This document shows, one piece after another, positions 47,515 to 57,753 of a DNA stretch of 64,000 bases. This DNA is from Campylobacter estrildidarum (GTDB lineage Bacteria; Campylobacterota; Campylobacteria; Campylobacterales; Campylobacteraceae). The position numbers and the translations under genes were made by a program. The stretch spans positions 62,001-126,000 of the forward strand of contig NZ_NXLZ01000001.1 in NCBI RefSeq assembly GCF_005406205.1, given 5' to 3'. The notes beneath the pieces were generated by a model that had not been told where the DNA came from, did not search any database, and saw only the letters and a program-made list of their open reading frames with translations. How positions within the stretch are numbered: the stretch's first letter is position 1; each line of letters opens with the position of its first letter.

Positions 47515-47591
47515 GGATTTATAGCTCAGTTGGTTAGAGCAACCGGCTCATAACCGGTTGGTCGCAGGTTCGAGTCCTGCTAAATCCACCA
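47515..47591 (+). tRNA. tRNA with CAT anticodon (tRNA-Met, elongator type; tRNA-Ile2 not excluded)
   Basis: The 77-base sequence folds as a full cloverleaf. The acceptor stem is GGATTTA/TAAATCC with encoded ACCA end. The D arm is GCTC..GAGC, the anticodon stem ACCGG/CCGGT, and the loop CTCATAA (anticodon CAT). The T arm is GCAGG TTCGAGT CCTGC. The G1-C72 pair excludes initiator tRNA. CAT could also be read as Ile after lysidine modification (TilS), and the sequence alone does not settle this. It is followed directly by the DUF2972 relic. Confidence 0.93.
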
Positions 47592-47616
47592 TTACTTTTT
47601 TAAGTTTAAGCAAAAC

Positions 47617-49397
47617 CTAGTCATCTAACTCTTTACATATTTTTTCAAATTCTTGGTAGTATTTCCAAGAAGCTACAATATCTGGGCGATGTTTTTTGAT
47701 ATAAGATAAATGATTTTCGTCCATAACTCGCATAAATTTTTTTCTTAAAAATTGATTTTGATTGAAAAATTTTAGGATATCATTTTCTGTTAATTTTTTC
47801 TTCTGTTCGATATCTTTTTGCCGCTCTAAAGACGAAAAAAGAATATTTAATATTTTTCAAACTTATTTTTGAAACAATCAATACTCTTAAAAAATACACC
47901 CTGATCATCTTTTTTTAGCAAAACTAAAAATTTATCATTGCTTAAATCTAAAAACTTATTTAATTTTACATAGTCAATGTTCTGATACTCCATTTTATGT
48001 TTATCACTAATAATTACAATCAAATCGTTTTCTATCAGATTAAATAAATTAATTTTTATAGGCAACCAAGTATTATACTCTCCAAAATTATGTTCATAAA
48101 ATTCTTTATCATTGATATTTGGCTTATCTATATTAAATATATCAGATAATCTACATAACGTTTTATAAGCCATATTGCCTAATATTTCATTCATATCAAT
48201 AAAATGTGTATTACACACATTGAACAATTTTGCAGATAAATCATCATGAAAATAATAAGACAAGCCATGATCTTGAAGAACCCTATTAATAGCATTTAGA
48301 GTTGGCTTATCTATTTTACCTATCTCATCAACATATGCTATTCTATTTTTTAAAAAAATATCAATATCAAAACCAAATTGTAACTCGTCTATATAATTAA
48401 TACTTCTTCGATTTAGATTTAAAAAAGTTTTTAAAATGCTAATTGGATCTCTTACTAATACATATATTGTTTTGAACACTAACTAACCAATAACTTTTTT
48501 GATTTAAATACTCTCTAATTTGAAAATAAGCTTTATTGTCGGATTTTTTAAAAAACAGTATTTTATTATAGCAGTTATAATAATCTTCAAATGGATTATT
48601 ATTTTCATAATAAATTCTTTCTATATTTAATTTTTTCATAAAATTACTGAAACCAAAATTCCCTACTCCATGACTTCCCCAAAACACAAACTCATAATTA
48701 GGTGGTAAAGGTAAATTCATTTCCCATGCAAGTTACGCAGGTATGTTAGTATAGTTTATTTCTTCTTTTTCATCGTTAAGTTTTTTAGGATCAAGCAAAG
48801 ATGGATAAGGATGGTTTTCTTTTTTGTATTTTTCATTAAAATCATCAGATAATAACCATTCTTCTATAAGATTAAAATGCTTTAAAACATAATCAAAATT
48901 ATGAGAGATATTTTCTATAATGGGTTTGTAATCTTTATGAGTGTTTAATAGATTTAAAAGTAATTGCTTATTGTTTAATATACCTTCAAGAATATTAGAA
49001 TTAATCTGCTCCAATTCTTTAAAAATTTCTTGAAATAATTTAAATTCTTTATTAGCTTTTTTAATATAAAAATATAATTTAAATACACCGCCTTTATACC
49101 AAGTTTGATAAGACTTTATTAAAGCTTCGCATAACAATAAGATAAATGAAAATAACATTTTAAAGCTTCATTATAGTCAGGACAATGTTTTAATTCAGGA
49201 TATTTAAGAGTGGAAAAAACTTTAAATGGTTTCTCGATAGATTTGTTTTTCTTTTTTATGTTGTTTTTTAATATTATAAAGTTTTTTAAATAAGGTTAAA
49301 TACCTCTCCCATTTTTATCAAATTCAATCATAGCTTGACTGAATTTATAAGCTAAATGGTTTTTAATTCTTTCTGAAGCTGAATTTGGGTTTTGCAT
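47617..49397 (-). pseudogene. Decayed DUF2972-family gene with several frameshifts and a nonsense codon
   Basis: Reading the minus strand across three frames rebuilds one long protein. It starts MQNPNSASERIKNHLAYKF at ATG 49397. It shifts frame near 49295 into YLTLFKKLYNIKKQHKKE, near 49225 into KVFSTLKYPELKHCPDYNEA, and near 49150 into CEALIKSYQTWYKGG. It meets an in-frame TAA at 48735-48733 inside NIPA*LAWEMNLPLPPN, and shifts near 48470 into IYVLVRDPISILKTFLN and near 47855 into LERQKDIEQKK. It ends HRPDIVASWKYYQEFEK with a TAG at 47617. These segments match, in order, the DUF2972 proteins found in variable copy number in Campylobacter (from memory). Function is unknown in the family. The short open frames here (47847-48479, 48439-48720, 48733-49158) are fragments, not separate genes. 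Confidence 0.85.
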
Positions 49398-49462
49398 AAG
49401 ATTAACTTTCTACTTAATTTAAAATTTTACAACAATATAAACACAAATTAAAGTATATAAAT

Positions 49463-49484
49463 AAAAGTCCTTTGTAGGACTTTT
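49463..49484 (-). terminator. metK terminator hairpin
   Basis: AAAAGTCC (49463-49470), loop TTTGTA, GGACTTTT (49477-49484), with T-rich or A-rich flanks on both sides. It overlaps the metK stop region by two bases and points towards the pseudogene, so it ends metK transcription. Confidence 0.7.
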
Positions 49485-50682
49485 ATTTTTTAAGTTTTTT
49501 AAATTGCTCCAATGCATCTAATTTTTCCCAAGGATAGTCTTTTTGACCCACTTGTCCACGTGCTGCAACATCAGCATATAAAAAAGTCTCTTTGCTTGGT
49601 TTATCAAGTCCAAATTTATCACGTATCCAATTTGGCGTTAAAGAAAAATTTTGCATTACAAAATCACTCAAAACCTCATCACTCACGCTCGTATTAGTCC
49701 CCATGCAATCCACACTCACTGAAGTTGGCTTAGCAACACCTATAGCATAGCTTAATTGGACAATACATTTTTTAGCAAGTCCTGCTGCAACGATATTTTT
49801 AGCTAACCATCTACCCGCATAAAGTCCGCTTCGATCAACCTTTGTATAATCTTTACTTGATTGTGCACCCCCTCCTATTGGAGAATAGCCTCCAAAACTA
49901 TCCACAATAAGCTTTCTTCCAGTTAAACCACTATCATGTAATGAAGAATGATTAACATATTTTCCGGTAGGATTGATTAAAATTCTTGTTTTTTCAGGAT
50001 GAAAAAGTTCTTTTGGTAAATTTGCATCCAAAATAAGCTTCATCACTAAAGATCTTAAATCTTCGATCTTCATACTTTCTACACAAGGGGCAGAAACTAC
50101 TATAGTATGAATGCTTTGTGGCTTACAATTTTCAAAATTTTCTTTTGTGCCATAATCAATAGTCACTTGAGTTTTAATATCTACCCCAAGTTCATGCGGA
50201 TTTGCTTTTGCGTAAGCATAAACTTTATCACAAAGCATTCTTGCATAAGAAATAGCTGCTGGCATATACTCATCGGCCTCACAACTTGCAAAACCAAACA
50301 TTATGCCTTGATCTCCGGCTCCAGTTTCTCCATCTTCTTGATCAACACCTTGATTAATATCTGGACTTTGTTCATTTAAAAATACCATAACATCAATTTC
50401 ATCAGGATGCAAACATTGATCTTTACTAAAATGCCCTGCACCATCATAACCAATATTTTTTAAAACATCTTTAACCAAATTATCGTAATCAGACTTGCTA
50501 AGCTTATGATTTGATTTTACTTCTCCTCCAATCACAATCTTATTTCCTGCGACAAAAACCTCACTCGCCACCCTTGAATTTTTGTCATTTTTCAAGAGTA
50601 TATCCACTATTGTATCAGCGATTATATCAGCACATTTGTCAGGATGACCTGCGCTTACGACTTCTGAAGTGAATAGATACAT
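49483..50682 (-). CDS. metK: S-adenosylmethionine synthetase
   Basis: MetK makes SAM from methionine and ATP. The 399-residue protein has the family motifs TSEVVSAGHPDKCADIIADT near the start (methionine/ATP site), GAGDQGIMFGFA (about 127-138), the phosphate loop SPIGGGAQSSKDYTKVDRSG and GLYAGRWLAKNIVAAGLAKK. The length is normal. A -10-like TATAAT is on the minus strand at 50720-50715, 33 bases upstream of the start, and a hairpin follows. It is a single-gene transcript divergent from pyrB. Confidence 0.97.
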   Translation of the reverse strand: MYLFTSEVVSAGHPDKCADIIADTIVDILLKNDKNSRVASEVFVAGNKIVIGGEVKSNHKLSKSDYDNLVKDVLKNIGYDGAGHFSKDQCLHPDEIDVMVFLNEQSPDINQGVDQEDGETGAGDQGIMFGFASCEADEYMPAAISYARMLCDKVYAYAKANPHELGVDIKTQVTIDYGTKENFENCKPQSIHTIVVSAPCVESMKIEDLRSLVMKLILDANLPKELFHPEKTRILINPTGKYVNHSSLHDSGLTGRKLIVDSFGGYSPIGGGAQSSKDYTKVDRSGLYAGRWLAKNIVAAGLAKKCIVQLSYAIGVAKPTSVSVDCMGTNTSVSDEVLSDFVMQNFSLTPNWIRDKFGLDKPSKETFLYADVAARGQVGQKDYPWEKLDALEQFKKLKK

Positions 50683-50714
50683 AAAAAGTCCTTTATTTTA
50701 AAATAAAAATCTGT

Positions 50715-50720
50715 ATTATA
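50715..50720 (-). promoter_or_regulatory. Candidate metK promoter -10 (TATAAT)
   Basis: On the minus strand TATAAT precedes the metK ATG by about 33 bases, with a T-rich segment (GTATTTTTAGC) immediately upstream. Confidence 0.55.
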
Positions 50721-50868
50721 GCTAAAAATACTTTATCTTACAAATTAACATCATATAAATTTATATAAATTAAGAAAATTTTCGGTAAAATCAAACTTAA
50801 AAAAATAATTGTTTTATTTTGGTTTTTCTTAATCAAAATACTAATTTTTAACAAAATATGGAAAAATA

Positions 50869-51750
50869 ATGAGACATCTTATTACAACAAAAGATTTTCA
50901 CAAAAATGAAATCATAGAGCTTTTCAAGGAAGCTAAAGAATTTTTAGACGAAAAACCTAGAGATTTTCTTAAAGAAAAAAGCATCACAACTATTTTTTTT
51001 GAAAATTCAACTCGAACCCATTCATCTTTTGAAACTGCCGCAAAAAGACTTGGAGCAAAAGTGTTGCGTTTAGATGTTTCAAAGTCAAGCTCGAGTAAAG
51101 GAGAAACACTTTACGATACAGCTGCAAATTTAGATGCTATGAGTCCAAATGCTATTATTATAAGACACGCAAATTCTGGCGTACCACAAATTTTAGCTTC
51201 GCGTATGCATTGTCCAGTTGTAAATGGTGGAGATGGTAAACACTCTCATCCCACTCAAGCCTTACTTGATCTTTTTACAATTTATGAACACTTTCAAGGA
51301 AATACTGAAGGTAAAAAAATTTTAATCGTTGGAGATATTAAAAATTCTCGCGTAGCTTCTTCAAATATCGAACTTCTTAGTCAATTTGGACTCGATATAA
51401 CTTTGGTTGCTCCGCCTCATTTTATGCCAAATTCTTCACTACGCAAATCCTATCACTTAAACAAAGAATTAATTGAAAATACAGATATTATTATGAGTCT
51501 AAGAACTCAAGTTGAAAGACATGAAAAAATGATTTATGCTTCTTTAAAAGATTACGCTAATGATTTTTGTATTAATTCCAAACTCATACAAGATAAAAAA
51601 CTTATTTTACTTCATCCAGGTCCAGTTAATAGAAATATCGATATTAGCGATGAAGTTATGAAAGACCAAAGAGCTTTAATTTTAAAGCAAGTCAAAAACG
51701 GTGTCGCAATTAGAATGGCTGTTTTAAAAAAACTCATTTTAGAAAACTAA
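50869..51750 (+). CDS. pyrB: Aspartate carbamoyltransferase catalytic subunit
   Basis: PyrB joins carbamoyl phosphate and aspartate in pyrimidine synthesis. The 293-residue protein shows [20 protein letters not shown] (carbamoyl-phosphate site, STRTHSSFE, near residue 46), [36 protein letters not shown] and [18 protein letters not shown]. Carbamoyl phosphate is also the substrate of HypF in this window. No pyrI is adjacent. It leads the rightward operon that runs to aat. pepF follows after 9 bases. Confidence 0.96.
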   Translation: MRHLITTKDFHKNEIIELFKEAKEFLDEKPRDFLKEKSITTIFFENSTRTHSSFETAAKRLGAKVLRLDVSKSSSSKGETLYDTAANLDAMSPNAIIIRHANSGVPQILASRMHCPVVNGGDGKHSHPTQALLDLFTIYEHFQGNTEGKKILIVGDIKNSRVASSNIELLSQFGLDITLVAPPHFMPNSSLRKSYHLNKELIENTDIIMSLRTQVERHEKMIYASLKDYANDFCINSKLIQDKKLILLHPGPVNRNIDISDEVMKDQRALILKQVKNGVAIRMAVLKKLILEN

Positions 51751-51759
51751 GGAAAAATA

Positions 51760-53472
51760 ATGACTCAATGGGATCTTAGCATACTTTTTCAAAGCGAAAA
51801 AGAATTAGAAAATCAAACATCTCAATGTATATACGAAACAGAAATATTCAAAAAAAAATATGAAAATAAACTAGAACTATTAAATCAAGATGAATTTTTA
51901 AATGCTCTTAAAATGTATGAAAATTTAAATTTAAACCTTTCTAAAATTATGACTTATGCTTATTTATGTTTTGCTAAAGATACAAGCAAGGGTTCTTTTT
52001 ATGCTAAATATGAACAAGAATGTCAAAAAGCAGAAGAAAATTTGTTATTTTTTGAACTTGAATTTTGCAAAATAAACGAAGAAAAAGCGAAAGAATTTAT
52101 AGCATTTTGTCAAGATTATAGTTTTTATCTTTCCAATTTACTCAAGAATAAAACTTATAATCTAAGTCAAAAAGAAGAACGTATTATGCTCTATATGTCT
52201 AATACCGGAGCACATGCCTTTAGTAGGCTTTTTGATGAAAGTATGAGTTCTTTAAAGGTGTCTTTTGATGATCAAAAATTAAGCGAAGAGGAAATTTTAA
52301 GCAAATTATATGATAATGATAGAAAAATAAGAAAAAAAGCCGCTAAAAAATTTACAAAAGCCTTAAGTAAAAATATAAATCTACTCACATTTATATTTAA
52401 TATGATTAAAACAGAACTTGGCAATATTTGTAAATTACGTGGTTATGAAGATGCAGAAACACCAAGGCATCTAAACAATCAAATTTCCAAGCAAAGTGTT
52501 GATGCGCTTATAAAAACGGCTCAAAAAAATTTTTCTCTTGTATCTCGTTTTTACAAAAGAAAAAAACAAATTTTAGGGTTTAACCAATTAAAAGATTATG
52601 ATCGCTATGCTCCTATTGGCAAAGAAGCAAATTTTAGTTTTAACGAGAGTAAAAAAATTATTTTAGAAGCTTTTTACGATTTCTCGCCTATCTTCGGAGA
52701 TATAGCTAAGGAAGCCTTTGAAAAGGGTTGGATTGATGCATATCCTCAGGATAAAAAGCAAGGAGGAGCATTTTCGCATTCTGCTACGCCAGATTCACAT
52801 CCTTTTATTTTGCTAAACTATACCAATAAAAGAAGAGATCTCTTTACTCTTGCTCACGAATTAGGACATACCATACATCAAAAATTATCTTACAATGTAT
52901 CTTTTTTAAACCAAAATACACCACTTACAACCGCAGAAACCGCTTCGGTTTTTGCTGAAATGCTAGTTTTTGATTATGTGAAAAATAAACTCAAAAAAGA
53001 AGAACTCATCGCACTCTATGCGGCAAAAATTGAAGATATTTTTGCTACTCTTTATAGACAAATCAATTTTACCTGCTTTGAAAGACGTGTTCATAGTCAT
53101 AAGCACGAATTGAGCACTGAAGAAATCTCTAAAATTTGGATGGAAGAATCTCAACAAATGTTTAAAGAAAGTGTAAATTTGACTAAAAATTATGCACTTT
53201 GGTGGAGTTATATTCCACATTTTATCCATAGTCCATTTTATTGTTATGCTTATGCTTATGCGCAACTTTTAGTACTTACACTTTATGGACTTTATAAAAG
53301 AAAAAGCAATCAAAACTTTAAAGAACTTTATATAAAAATGCTTTCACTTGGCGGAAGCGTAAGTCCAAAAGAGCTCGTATCAATGTTTGGTTTTGATATA
53401 GAAAGTGAAGATTTTTGGAAAATTGGTATAATTGAAATTGAAAAAATTATTGATGAATTTATGGAGCTATAA
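51760..53472 (+). CDS. pepF: Oligoendopeptidase F (M3 family zinc metallopeptidase)
   Basis: This 570-residue cytoplasmic M3 peptidase cleaves short peptides. The zinc site is TLAHELGHTIHQKLSYN (HExxH, near residue 367) with the third ligand in TTAETASVFAEMLVF. The C-terminal substrate region YIPHFIHSPFYCYAYAYAQL is typical of PepF. An N-terminal helical half precedes. Within the operon it starts 9 bases after pyrB. The next start (53477) is 4 bases beyond the stop. Confidence 0.93.
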   Translation: MTQWDLSILFQSEKELENQTSQCIYETEIFKKKYENKLELLNQDEFLNALKMYENLNLNLSKIMTYAYLCFAKDTSKGSFYAKYEQECQKAEENLLFFELEFCKINEEKAKEFIAFCQDYSFYLSNLLKNKTYNLSQKEERIMLYMSNTGAHAFSRLFDESMSSLKVSFDDQKLSEEEILSKLYDNDRKIRKKAAKKFTKALSKNINLLTFIFNMIKTELGNICKLRGYEDAETPRHLNNQISKQSVDALIKTAQKNFSLVSRFYKRKKQILGFNQLKDYDRYAPIGKEANFSFNESKKIILEAFYDFSPIFGDIAKEAFEKGWIDAYPQDKKQGGAFSHSATPDSHPFILLNYTNKRRDLFTLAHELGHTIHQKLSYNVSFLNQNTPLTTAETASVFAEMLVFDYVKNKLKKEELIALYAAKIEDIFATLYRQINFTCFERRVHSHKHELSTEEISKIWMEESQQMFKESVNLTKNYALWWSYIPHFIHSPFYCYAYAYAQLLVLTLYGLYKRKSNQNFKELYIKMLSLGGSVSPKELVSMFGFDIESEDFWKIGIIEIEKIIDEFMEL

Positions 53473-53476
53473 AATT

Positions 53477-53917
53477 ATGATAGAGAAAATTTTAGAAAAT
53501 GGAAATTTTATAAGACTCATGCAAGAAAACTGCTATAAAGTACTTCAAAATTTAATCCAAAATAATATAGAATTTTCTATAGTAACCAATACACAATTTG
53601 TAGATTTTAATCCTATTTTGCCGCCTAATTTAGATGTAAAAAAAAATCCTTATGCTCTTTTTGTTTTGGGAGGATATACTTTTAGCTCTATAGAATTGGA
53701 AAAAGATTTCATACAATTTCACGCTGGATTTGGTCCTGATAATTTTGACAGCTATGTTAAAGTTGATCTTGGAGCCATCACTCAAATCCAAGTAGAAAAT
53801 AGTGTTATCTTTGTTAATTTTAGCTTTTATAAACGTAAAAATGAAAAAGAAAAATTGCAAAAATCTAAAAATATTTTTTTTAAAAATCCAAAAAATTTAG
53901 ATATTTTTAAAAAATGA
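53477..53917 (+). CDS. Conserved unknown protein with an SspB-like pattern
   Basis: The start at ATG 53477 gives 146 residues (MIEKILENGNFIRLMQENCY). An upstream in-frame ATG at 53432 lies inside pepF and is rejected. There is no signal peptide or membrane segment. After a short helix, the body is a beta-rich region: IEFSIVTNTQFVDFNPILPP, then YALFVLGGYTFSSIELEKDF, IQFHAGFGPDNFDSYVKVDL and GAITQIQVENSVIFVNFSFY, then a basic tail. The succession of strands resembles the Sm-like core of SspB, the adaptor that hands ssrA-tagged proteins to ClpXP. The resemblance is my reading, unproven. The gene's place in an operon with smpB, clpS and clpA makes it attractive. It overlaps uvrD by 4 bases. Confidence 0.55.
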   Translation: MIEKILENGNFIRLMQENCYKVLQNLIQNNIEFSIVTNTQFVDFNPILPPNLDVKKNPYALFVLGGYTFSSIELEKDFIQFHAGFGPDNFDSYVKVDLGAITQIQVENSVIFVNFSFYKRKNEKEKLQKSKNIFFKNPKNLDIFKK

Positions 53918-55956
53918 ATTTATTTAAAGATTTAAATCCCAGTCAAAAAGAAGCAGCTTCTCATATTGATGGAGCTATGCTGATTTTAGCAGGTGCAGGT
54001 AGTGGCAAAACCAAAACCATCACGACTCGCCTTGCTTATCTTATCAAAGAAGTAGGAATTTCACCTTCAAATACACTCACTCTTACTTTTACCAATAAAG
54101 CTGCAAGTGTAATGAAATCACGTGCTCTATCTTTGATAAATAGTAATGCTAATCCCTTATTATGCACTTTTCATAAATTTGGACTTATGTTTTTAAGAAT
54201 GCATATTGAAAAACTTAACCGAAAAAATGATTTTATTGTTATAGATAGCGATGATGCAAAAAAAATTTTAAAAGAAATGGTTGATGATTCCAAAGAAAAT
54301 ATCTCTACTATTTTACATTTTATCTCCACTTGTAAAAATATGGCTAAAAATCCTGATGAAATTTTAAAAGATTTAAAAACTATAGAAAATTCAAATAAAA
54401 TTTATGCGAAATATTATCAAAAATATCAAGATTATCTTGTAAAATATAATTTTGTTGATTTTGATGATTTATTACTTTTATCCTATCAAATTTTGGAAAA
54501 TGATTTAGAATTTGCCAAAACTCAAAGCAATATTTATCAATATATCACAGTTGACGAATACCAAGATACCAATACTTTGCAGTATAAAATTTTAAAAAAA
54601 CTTTGCAGCTCCCATGAAAATATTTGCGTTGTGGGAGATGATGATCAAAGTATTTATGGATGGAGGGGCGCTAAAATAGAAAATATTTTAAATTTTCAAA
54701 GCCAATTTAATAACGTCAAACTAGTGAAATTAGAACAAAATTATCGCTCCGTGGGATCGATTTTAAATGCTGCAAATATCTTAATTGAACACAATAAAAA
54801 AAGATTAGGCAAAACTTTAGTTTGCACTAAAGATCACGGAGAAGAAATAAAACTACTTTATAGTGATGATGAAAAAAAAGAAAGCAATAGCATCTGTAAA
54901 AAAATCAAAGAATTGCTTAGTAACAATACCCCTGCAAATGAAATCGCTATTTTGTTTCGAGTTAATGCACTCTCGCGCGCTATCGAAGAAGCTTTCATGC
55001 GTGAAAAAATTGCCTATAAATTGCTTAGCGGTATGCGTTTTTATGAAAGATTAGAAATTAAAGATTTAATCGCTTATTTACGCTTTCTTGCTCATACCAA
55101 TGATGATTTTTCACTAAAACGCATTATCAATCGTCCAAAAAGAAGTATAGGAGAAAGCAGCGTTAAAAAATTTGAAGAATATGCCAAAAAAGAAAAAATT
55201 TCTCTTTTTGAGGCATTATGCAATCCCAATATTATCAGCTCAAAAAAAACAAATCGTGAAATACAAAAATTTATCCACATTATCCATGAATTATTGGAAT
55301 GTAAAAATTTAAAACAACTTATTGGTCAATTTGAAGAAAAAATTAAATTGAAAGATTTTTATAAAGAGCAAATCGATGCGGAAGATAGAGTTGCTAATAT
55401 TTGCGAATTTTATGCCAATCTTAATGATAAAATCAAACAAGATGAAGATCTTAAATTGAATGATTTTTTAAATGAGATTTCGCTTTTAGGCGATCAAGAT
55501 AATTTAGATGGTAATTGTGTTTATATTATGAGTATCCACGCAAGTAAAGGTTTGGAATTTGATCATGTTTTTATCATAGGTCTTGAAGAAGGTTTTTTTC
55601 CAGTGGATAATTCAGACATAGAAGAAGAAAGACGCCTTGCTTATGTTGCCATAACAAGAGCAAAAAAGCAACTTCATTTAAGCGTTTCTAACTCAAGATT
55701 TTATCGCGGATCAAGAACTAAACTTTTTCCTAGTAGATTTTTAGAAGAAAGCAAACTTAGTCAAAATAAATCTCCTTATTTTATTTCTCAAAAAAATACA
55801 TCAAATTATCAAAAAGGAGATTTGGTAAAACATAAAATTTTTGGTATAGGAAGAATTACAGGTGTTATTAAAAATGGCAAAGAAGAAAGGTTAAAGATCA
55901 ATTTTGGCGGCATAGAACGCACCATTTTATCAAGTTTTGTAGAAGGTGTAGTGTGA
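53914..55956 (+). CDS. uvrD: UvrD/Rep/PcrA-type superfamily 1 DNA helicase
   Basis: The 680-residue 3'-5' SF1 helicase works in repair and replication-fork restart. Helicase motifs in order: [20 protein letters not shown] with [18 protein letters not shown] (motif I, near 27); [10 protein letters not shown] (Ia); [18 protein letters not shown] (II, DEYQD); [20 protein letters not shown] (III); LEQNYRS (IV); and later [20 protein letters not shown] (V) and [15 protein letters not shown] (VI). The C-terminus ([20 protein letters not shown]) is the Tudor-like tail of PcrA/UvrD. It overlaps neighbours by 4 bases at each end. Confidence 0.93.
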   Translation: MNLFKDLNPSQKEAASHIDGAMLILAGAGSGKTKTITTRLAYLIKEVGISPSNTLTLTFTNKAASVMKSRALSLINSNANPLLCTFHKFGLMFLRMHIEKLNRKNDFIVIDSDDAKKILKEMVDDSKENISTILHFISTCKNMAKNPDEILKDLKTIENSNKIYAKYYQKYQDYLVKYNFVDFDDLLLLSYQILENDLEFAKTQSNIYQYITVDEYQDTNTLQYKILKKLCSSHENICVVGDDDQSIYGWRGAKIENILNFQSQFNNVKLVKLEQNYRSVGSILNAANILIEHNKKRLGKTLVCTKDHGEEIKLLYSDDEKKESNSICKKIKELLSNNTPANEIAILFRVNALSRAIEEAFMREKIAYKLLSGMRFYERLEIKDLIAYLRFLAHTNDDFSLKRIINRPKRSIGESSVKKFEEYAKKEKISLFEALCNPNIISSKKTNREIQKFIHIIHELLECKNLKQLIGQFEEKIKLKDFYKEQIDAEDRVANICEFYANLNDKIKQDEDLKLNDFLNEISLLGDQDNLDGNCVYIMSIHASKGLEFDHVFIIGLEEGFFPVDNSDIEEERRLAYVAITRAKKQLHLSVSNSRFYRGSRTKLFPSRFLEESKLSQNKSPYFISQKNTSNYQKGDLVKHKIFGIGRITGVIKNGKEERLKINFGGIERTILSSFVEGVV

Positions 55957-56771
55957 ATAGAATTTTTGTTGCTTTTAAACCCGCAGAAATAAGCTCTAAT
56001 CATTTTTTAAACCAACTGAAAAAAAAATATAATACTAAAAAAGCTGGATACTCTGGAACTCTTGATCCTTTTGCAAAAGGAGTTCTAATAGTCGCTTTTG
56101 GGCAATACACCAAACTTTTTCAATTTTTAAAAAAAACTCCAAAAATTTATCGAGCAACCCTATGGTTTGGTGCAAAATCTTTAAGCCTTGACAATAAAAA
56201 CATACAAGAGATAAATATTCTTAATACTTTCAGTCTTGAATTCTTAGAACAAATCAAAAATGAACTTTTAGGTTCTATTAGCTATACTCCCCCTCAATTT
56301 AGTGCTAAAAAAATTAATGGACAAAGAGCTTATATGTTTGCAAAAAAAGGAGAAAATGTAAAATTAAAATCTTGCATAATGGAAATTTTTTCTTGTAAAA
56401 TTTTGCACTACAATCACCCCTTTTTAAAACTTGAATTGAGTGTGAGTGAAGGTGCTTATATTAGATCTTATTGTGAGCTTTTTGCTAAAAAATTAGGTAT
56501 TAATGCTACCTTAAGCTCATTAGAGCGTATAAAAGAAGGAAAATTTGTTTACAATAACGAAAAAAAATTAAATGTTTTAGAATATCTTGATCTAAAACCT
56601 AATTTTATTTGGGATTTAAGCAAACTTGAAAATGGCTCTAAATTAAACTTAGATGATCTTAAATACCAAGATAGTGGAAATTATTATATAGAAAATGAAA
56701 AATATTTTAGCATTATTAATATTAAGGAAAATAAGGTAAAATATCTTTTAAATAAGGTTGAAAAATGTTAA
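55953..56771 (+). CDS. truB: tRNA pseudouridine-55 synthase TruB
   Basis: TruB makes pseudouridine 55 in the T loop of tRNAs. Start is GTG 55953, overlapping the uvrD stop. The catalytic motif [20 protein letters not shown] carries the active-site Asp (near residue 40). The other family blocks [20 protein letters not shown] and [19 protein letters not shown] are also present. 272 residues, normal size. Its 3' end overlaps csrA by 7 bases. Confidence 0.94.
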   Translation: MNRIFVAFKPAEISSNHFLNQLKKKYNTKKAGYSGTLDPFAKGVLIVAFGQYTKLFQFLKKTPKIYRATLWFGAKSLSLDNKNIQEINILNTFSLEFLEQIKNELLGSISYTPPQFSAKKINGQRAYMFAKKGENVKLKSCIMEIFSCKILHYNHPFLKLELSVSEGAYIRSYCELFAKKLGINATLSSLERIKEGKFVYNNEKKLNVLEYLDLKPNFIWDLSKLENGSKLNLDDLKYQDSGNYYIENEKYFSIINIKENKVKYLLNKVEKC

Positions 56772-56992
56772 TATTATCAAGAAAAGAAAATGAAAGTATT
56801 ATTATCGGCGAAGGCATAGAAATTAAAGTGGTTCAAACTGGAAAAGGTTATGCAAAAATAGGTATTGATGCGCCTAAGTCATTGATGATTTTAAGAAAAG
56901 AATTAATGACTCAAATTAAAAATGAAAATTTGCATTCTGTTGTAGAAAATGACGTAAGACTGGATGACTTAAGTAAAAAATTAATCCGATGA
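56765..56992 (+). CDS. csrA: Carbon storage regulator CsrA
   Basis: This 75-residue RNA-binding dimer begins [20 protein letters not shown], with the conserved Arg of SRK and the hydrophobic core; [15 protein letters not shown] is the second family block. It binds GGA-containing leader RNAs and controls translation, including flagellin in Campylobacter. It lies in coupled frames between truB (7-base overlap) and ispE (4-base overlap), as in other epsilonproteobacteria. Confidence 0.96.
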   Translation: MLILSRKENESIIIGEGIEIKVVQTGKGYAKIGIDAPKSLMILRKELMTQIKNENLHSVVENDVRLDDLSKKLIR

Positions 56993-57753
56993 AAGCATAC
57001 GCTAAGGCAAATATTTTTTTAAAACTTATTGGTTTAGATTCTCGAAAATACCATCTTTTAAGCTCCCGTTTTATCTTGCTTGAAGAATTTTATGACGAGC
57101 TTTGCTTAAGTGATGAAAAAACTCAAGAAGGTTTTGAGATCATTAGCGATTTTCGCTGCAAAGATAATATTATAAAAAAAGCTTATTGCTTATTATGTGA
57201 TTATGGTTACCAAAAAAAACTTGAAGAATTGTTTCAAAATAAAAGCTTAAAACTCATAAAAAATATTCCAACTGGGGCAGGTCTTGGAGGAGGAAGTAGC
57301 GACTGTGCTACTTTTTTGGTTATGATGAATGAAATTTTAAATTTAAAATTATCTATTCAAGAATTGATTGCTTTAAGCACTAAGCTAGGAAGTGATATTG
57401 CTTTTTTTTTAAGTGGATTTAAGTCTGCTAATGTAAGTGGTTGTGGAGAAATTATAAATGTCTTTGAAGATGAAATTCCAAATATCAATTGGATTTTTCC
57501 ACAAATTTTTTGCAATACAAGCAAAGTTTATAAGGAGTTTGATAAAAAAAAATGTGATTTTAATCTTAATATTAAACAAGCTAAAATATATGAAAATTTA
57601 AGTACCAAAGAACTCCTTCAAGAATATAAAAACACAGAACTTAATGATTTATTTACTCCTTGTGTATCTTTATATCCTAAAATGTCAAATTATTTACAAA
57701 ATAATTATTTTTTAAGTGGAAGCGGAAGTAGTGTTTTTAAGGTTGATAGGTGA
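56989..57753 (+). CDS. ispE: 4-diphosphocytidyl-2-C-methyl-D-erythritol kinase
   Basis: IspE is the ATP-dependent GHMP kinase of the MEP isoprenoid pathway. The 254-residue protein starts [20 protein letters not shown] and has the ATP-binding glycine-rich loop [19 protein letters not shown] (near residue 95). The C-terminal [12 protein letters not shown] (GxGSxxF) is also a family element. At about 254 residues it is shorter than the roughly 280-300 usual, as in other Campylobacter. It overlaps csrA and smpB by 4 bases each. Confidence 0.93.
   Translation: MKAYAKANIFLKLIGLDSRKYHLLSSRFILLEEFYDELCLSDEKTQEGFEIISDFRCKDNIIKKAYCLLCDYGYQKKLEELFQNKSLKLIKNIPTGAGLGGGSSDCATFLVMMNEILNLKLSIQELIALSTKLGSDIAFFLSGFKSANVSGCGEIINVFEDEIPNINWIFPQIFCNTSKVYKEFDKKKCDFNLNIKQAKIYENLSTKELLQEYKNTELNDLFTPCVSLYPKMSNYLQNNYFLSGSGSSVFKVDR

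Noticed and set aside
47515-47591. Initiator tRNA-fMet
   Set aside because: It has a G1-C72 pair, whereas bacterial initiator tRNA has an unpaired 1-72 position, and the anticodon stem lacks three consecutive G-C pairs at the loop.
47847-49158. Three open frames (47847-48479, 48439-48720, 48733-49158) taken as separate small genes
   Set aside because: They join in order, across a frameshift and a TAA, into one DUF2972-type protein that also has unlisted N- and C-terminal pieces outside these frames.
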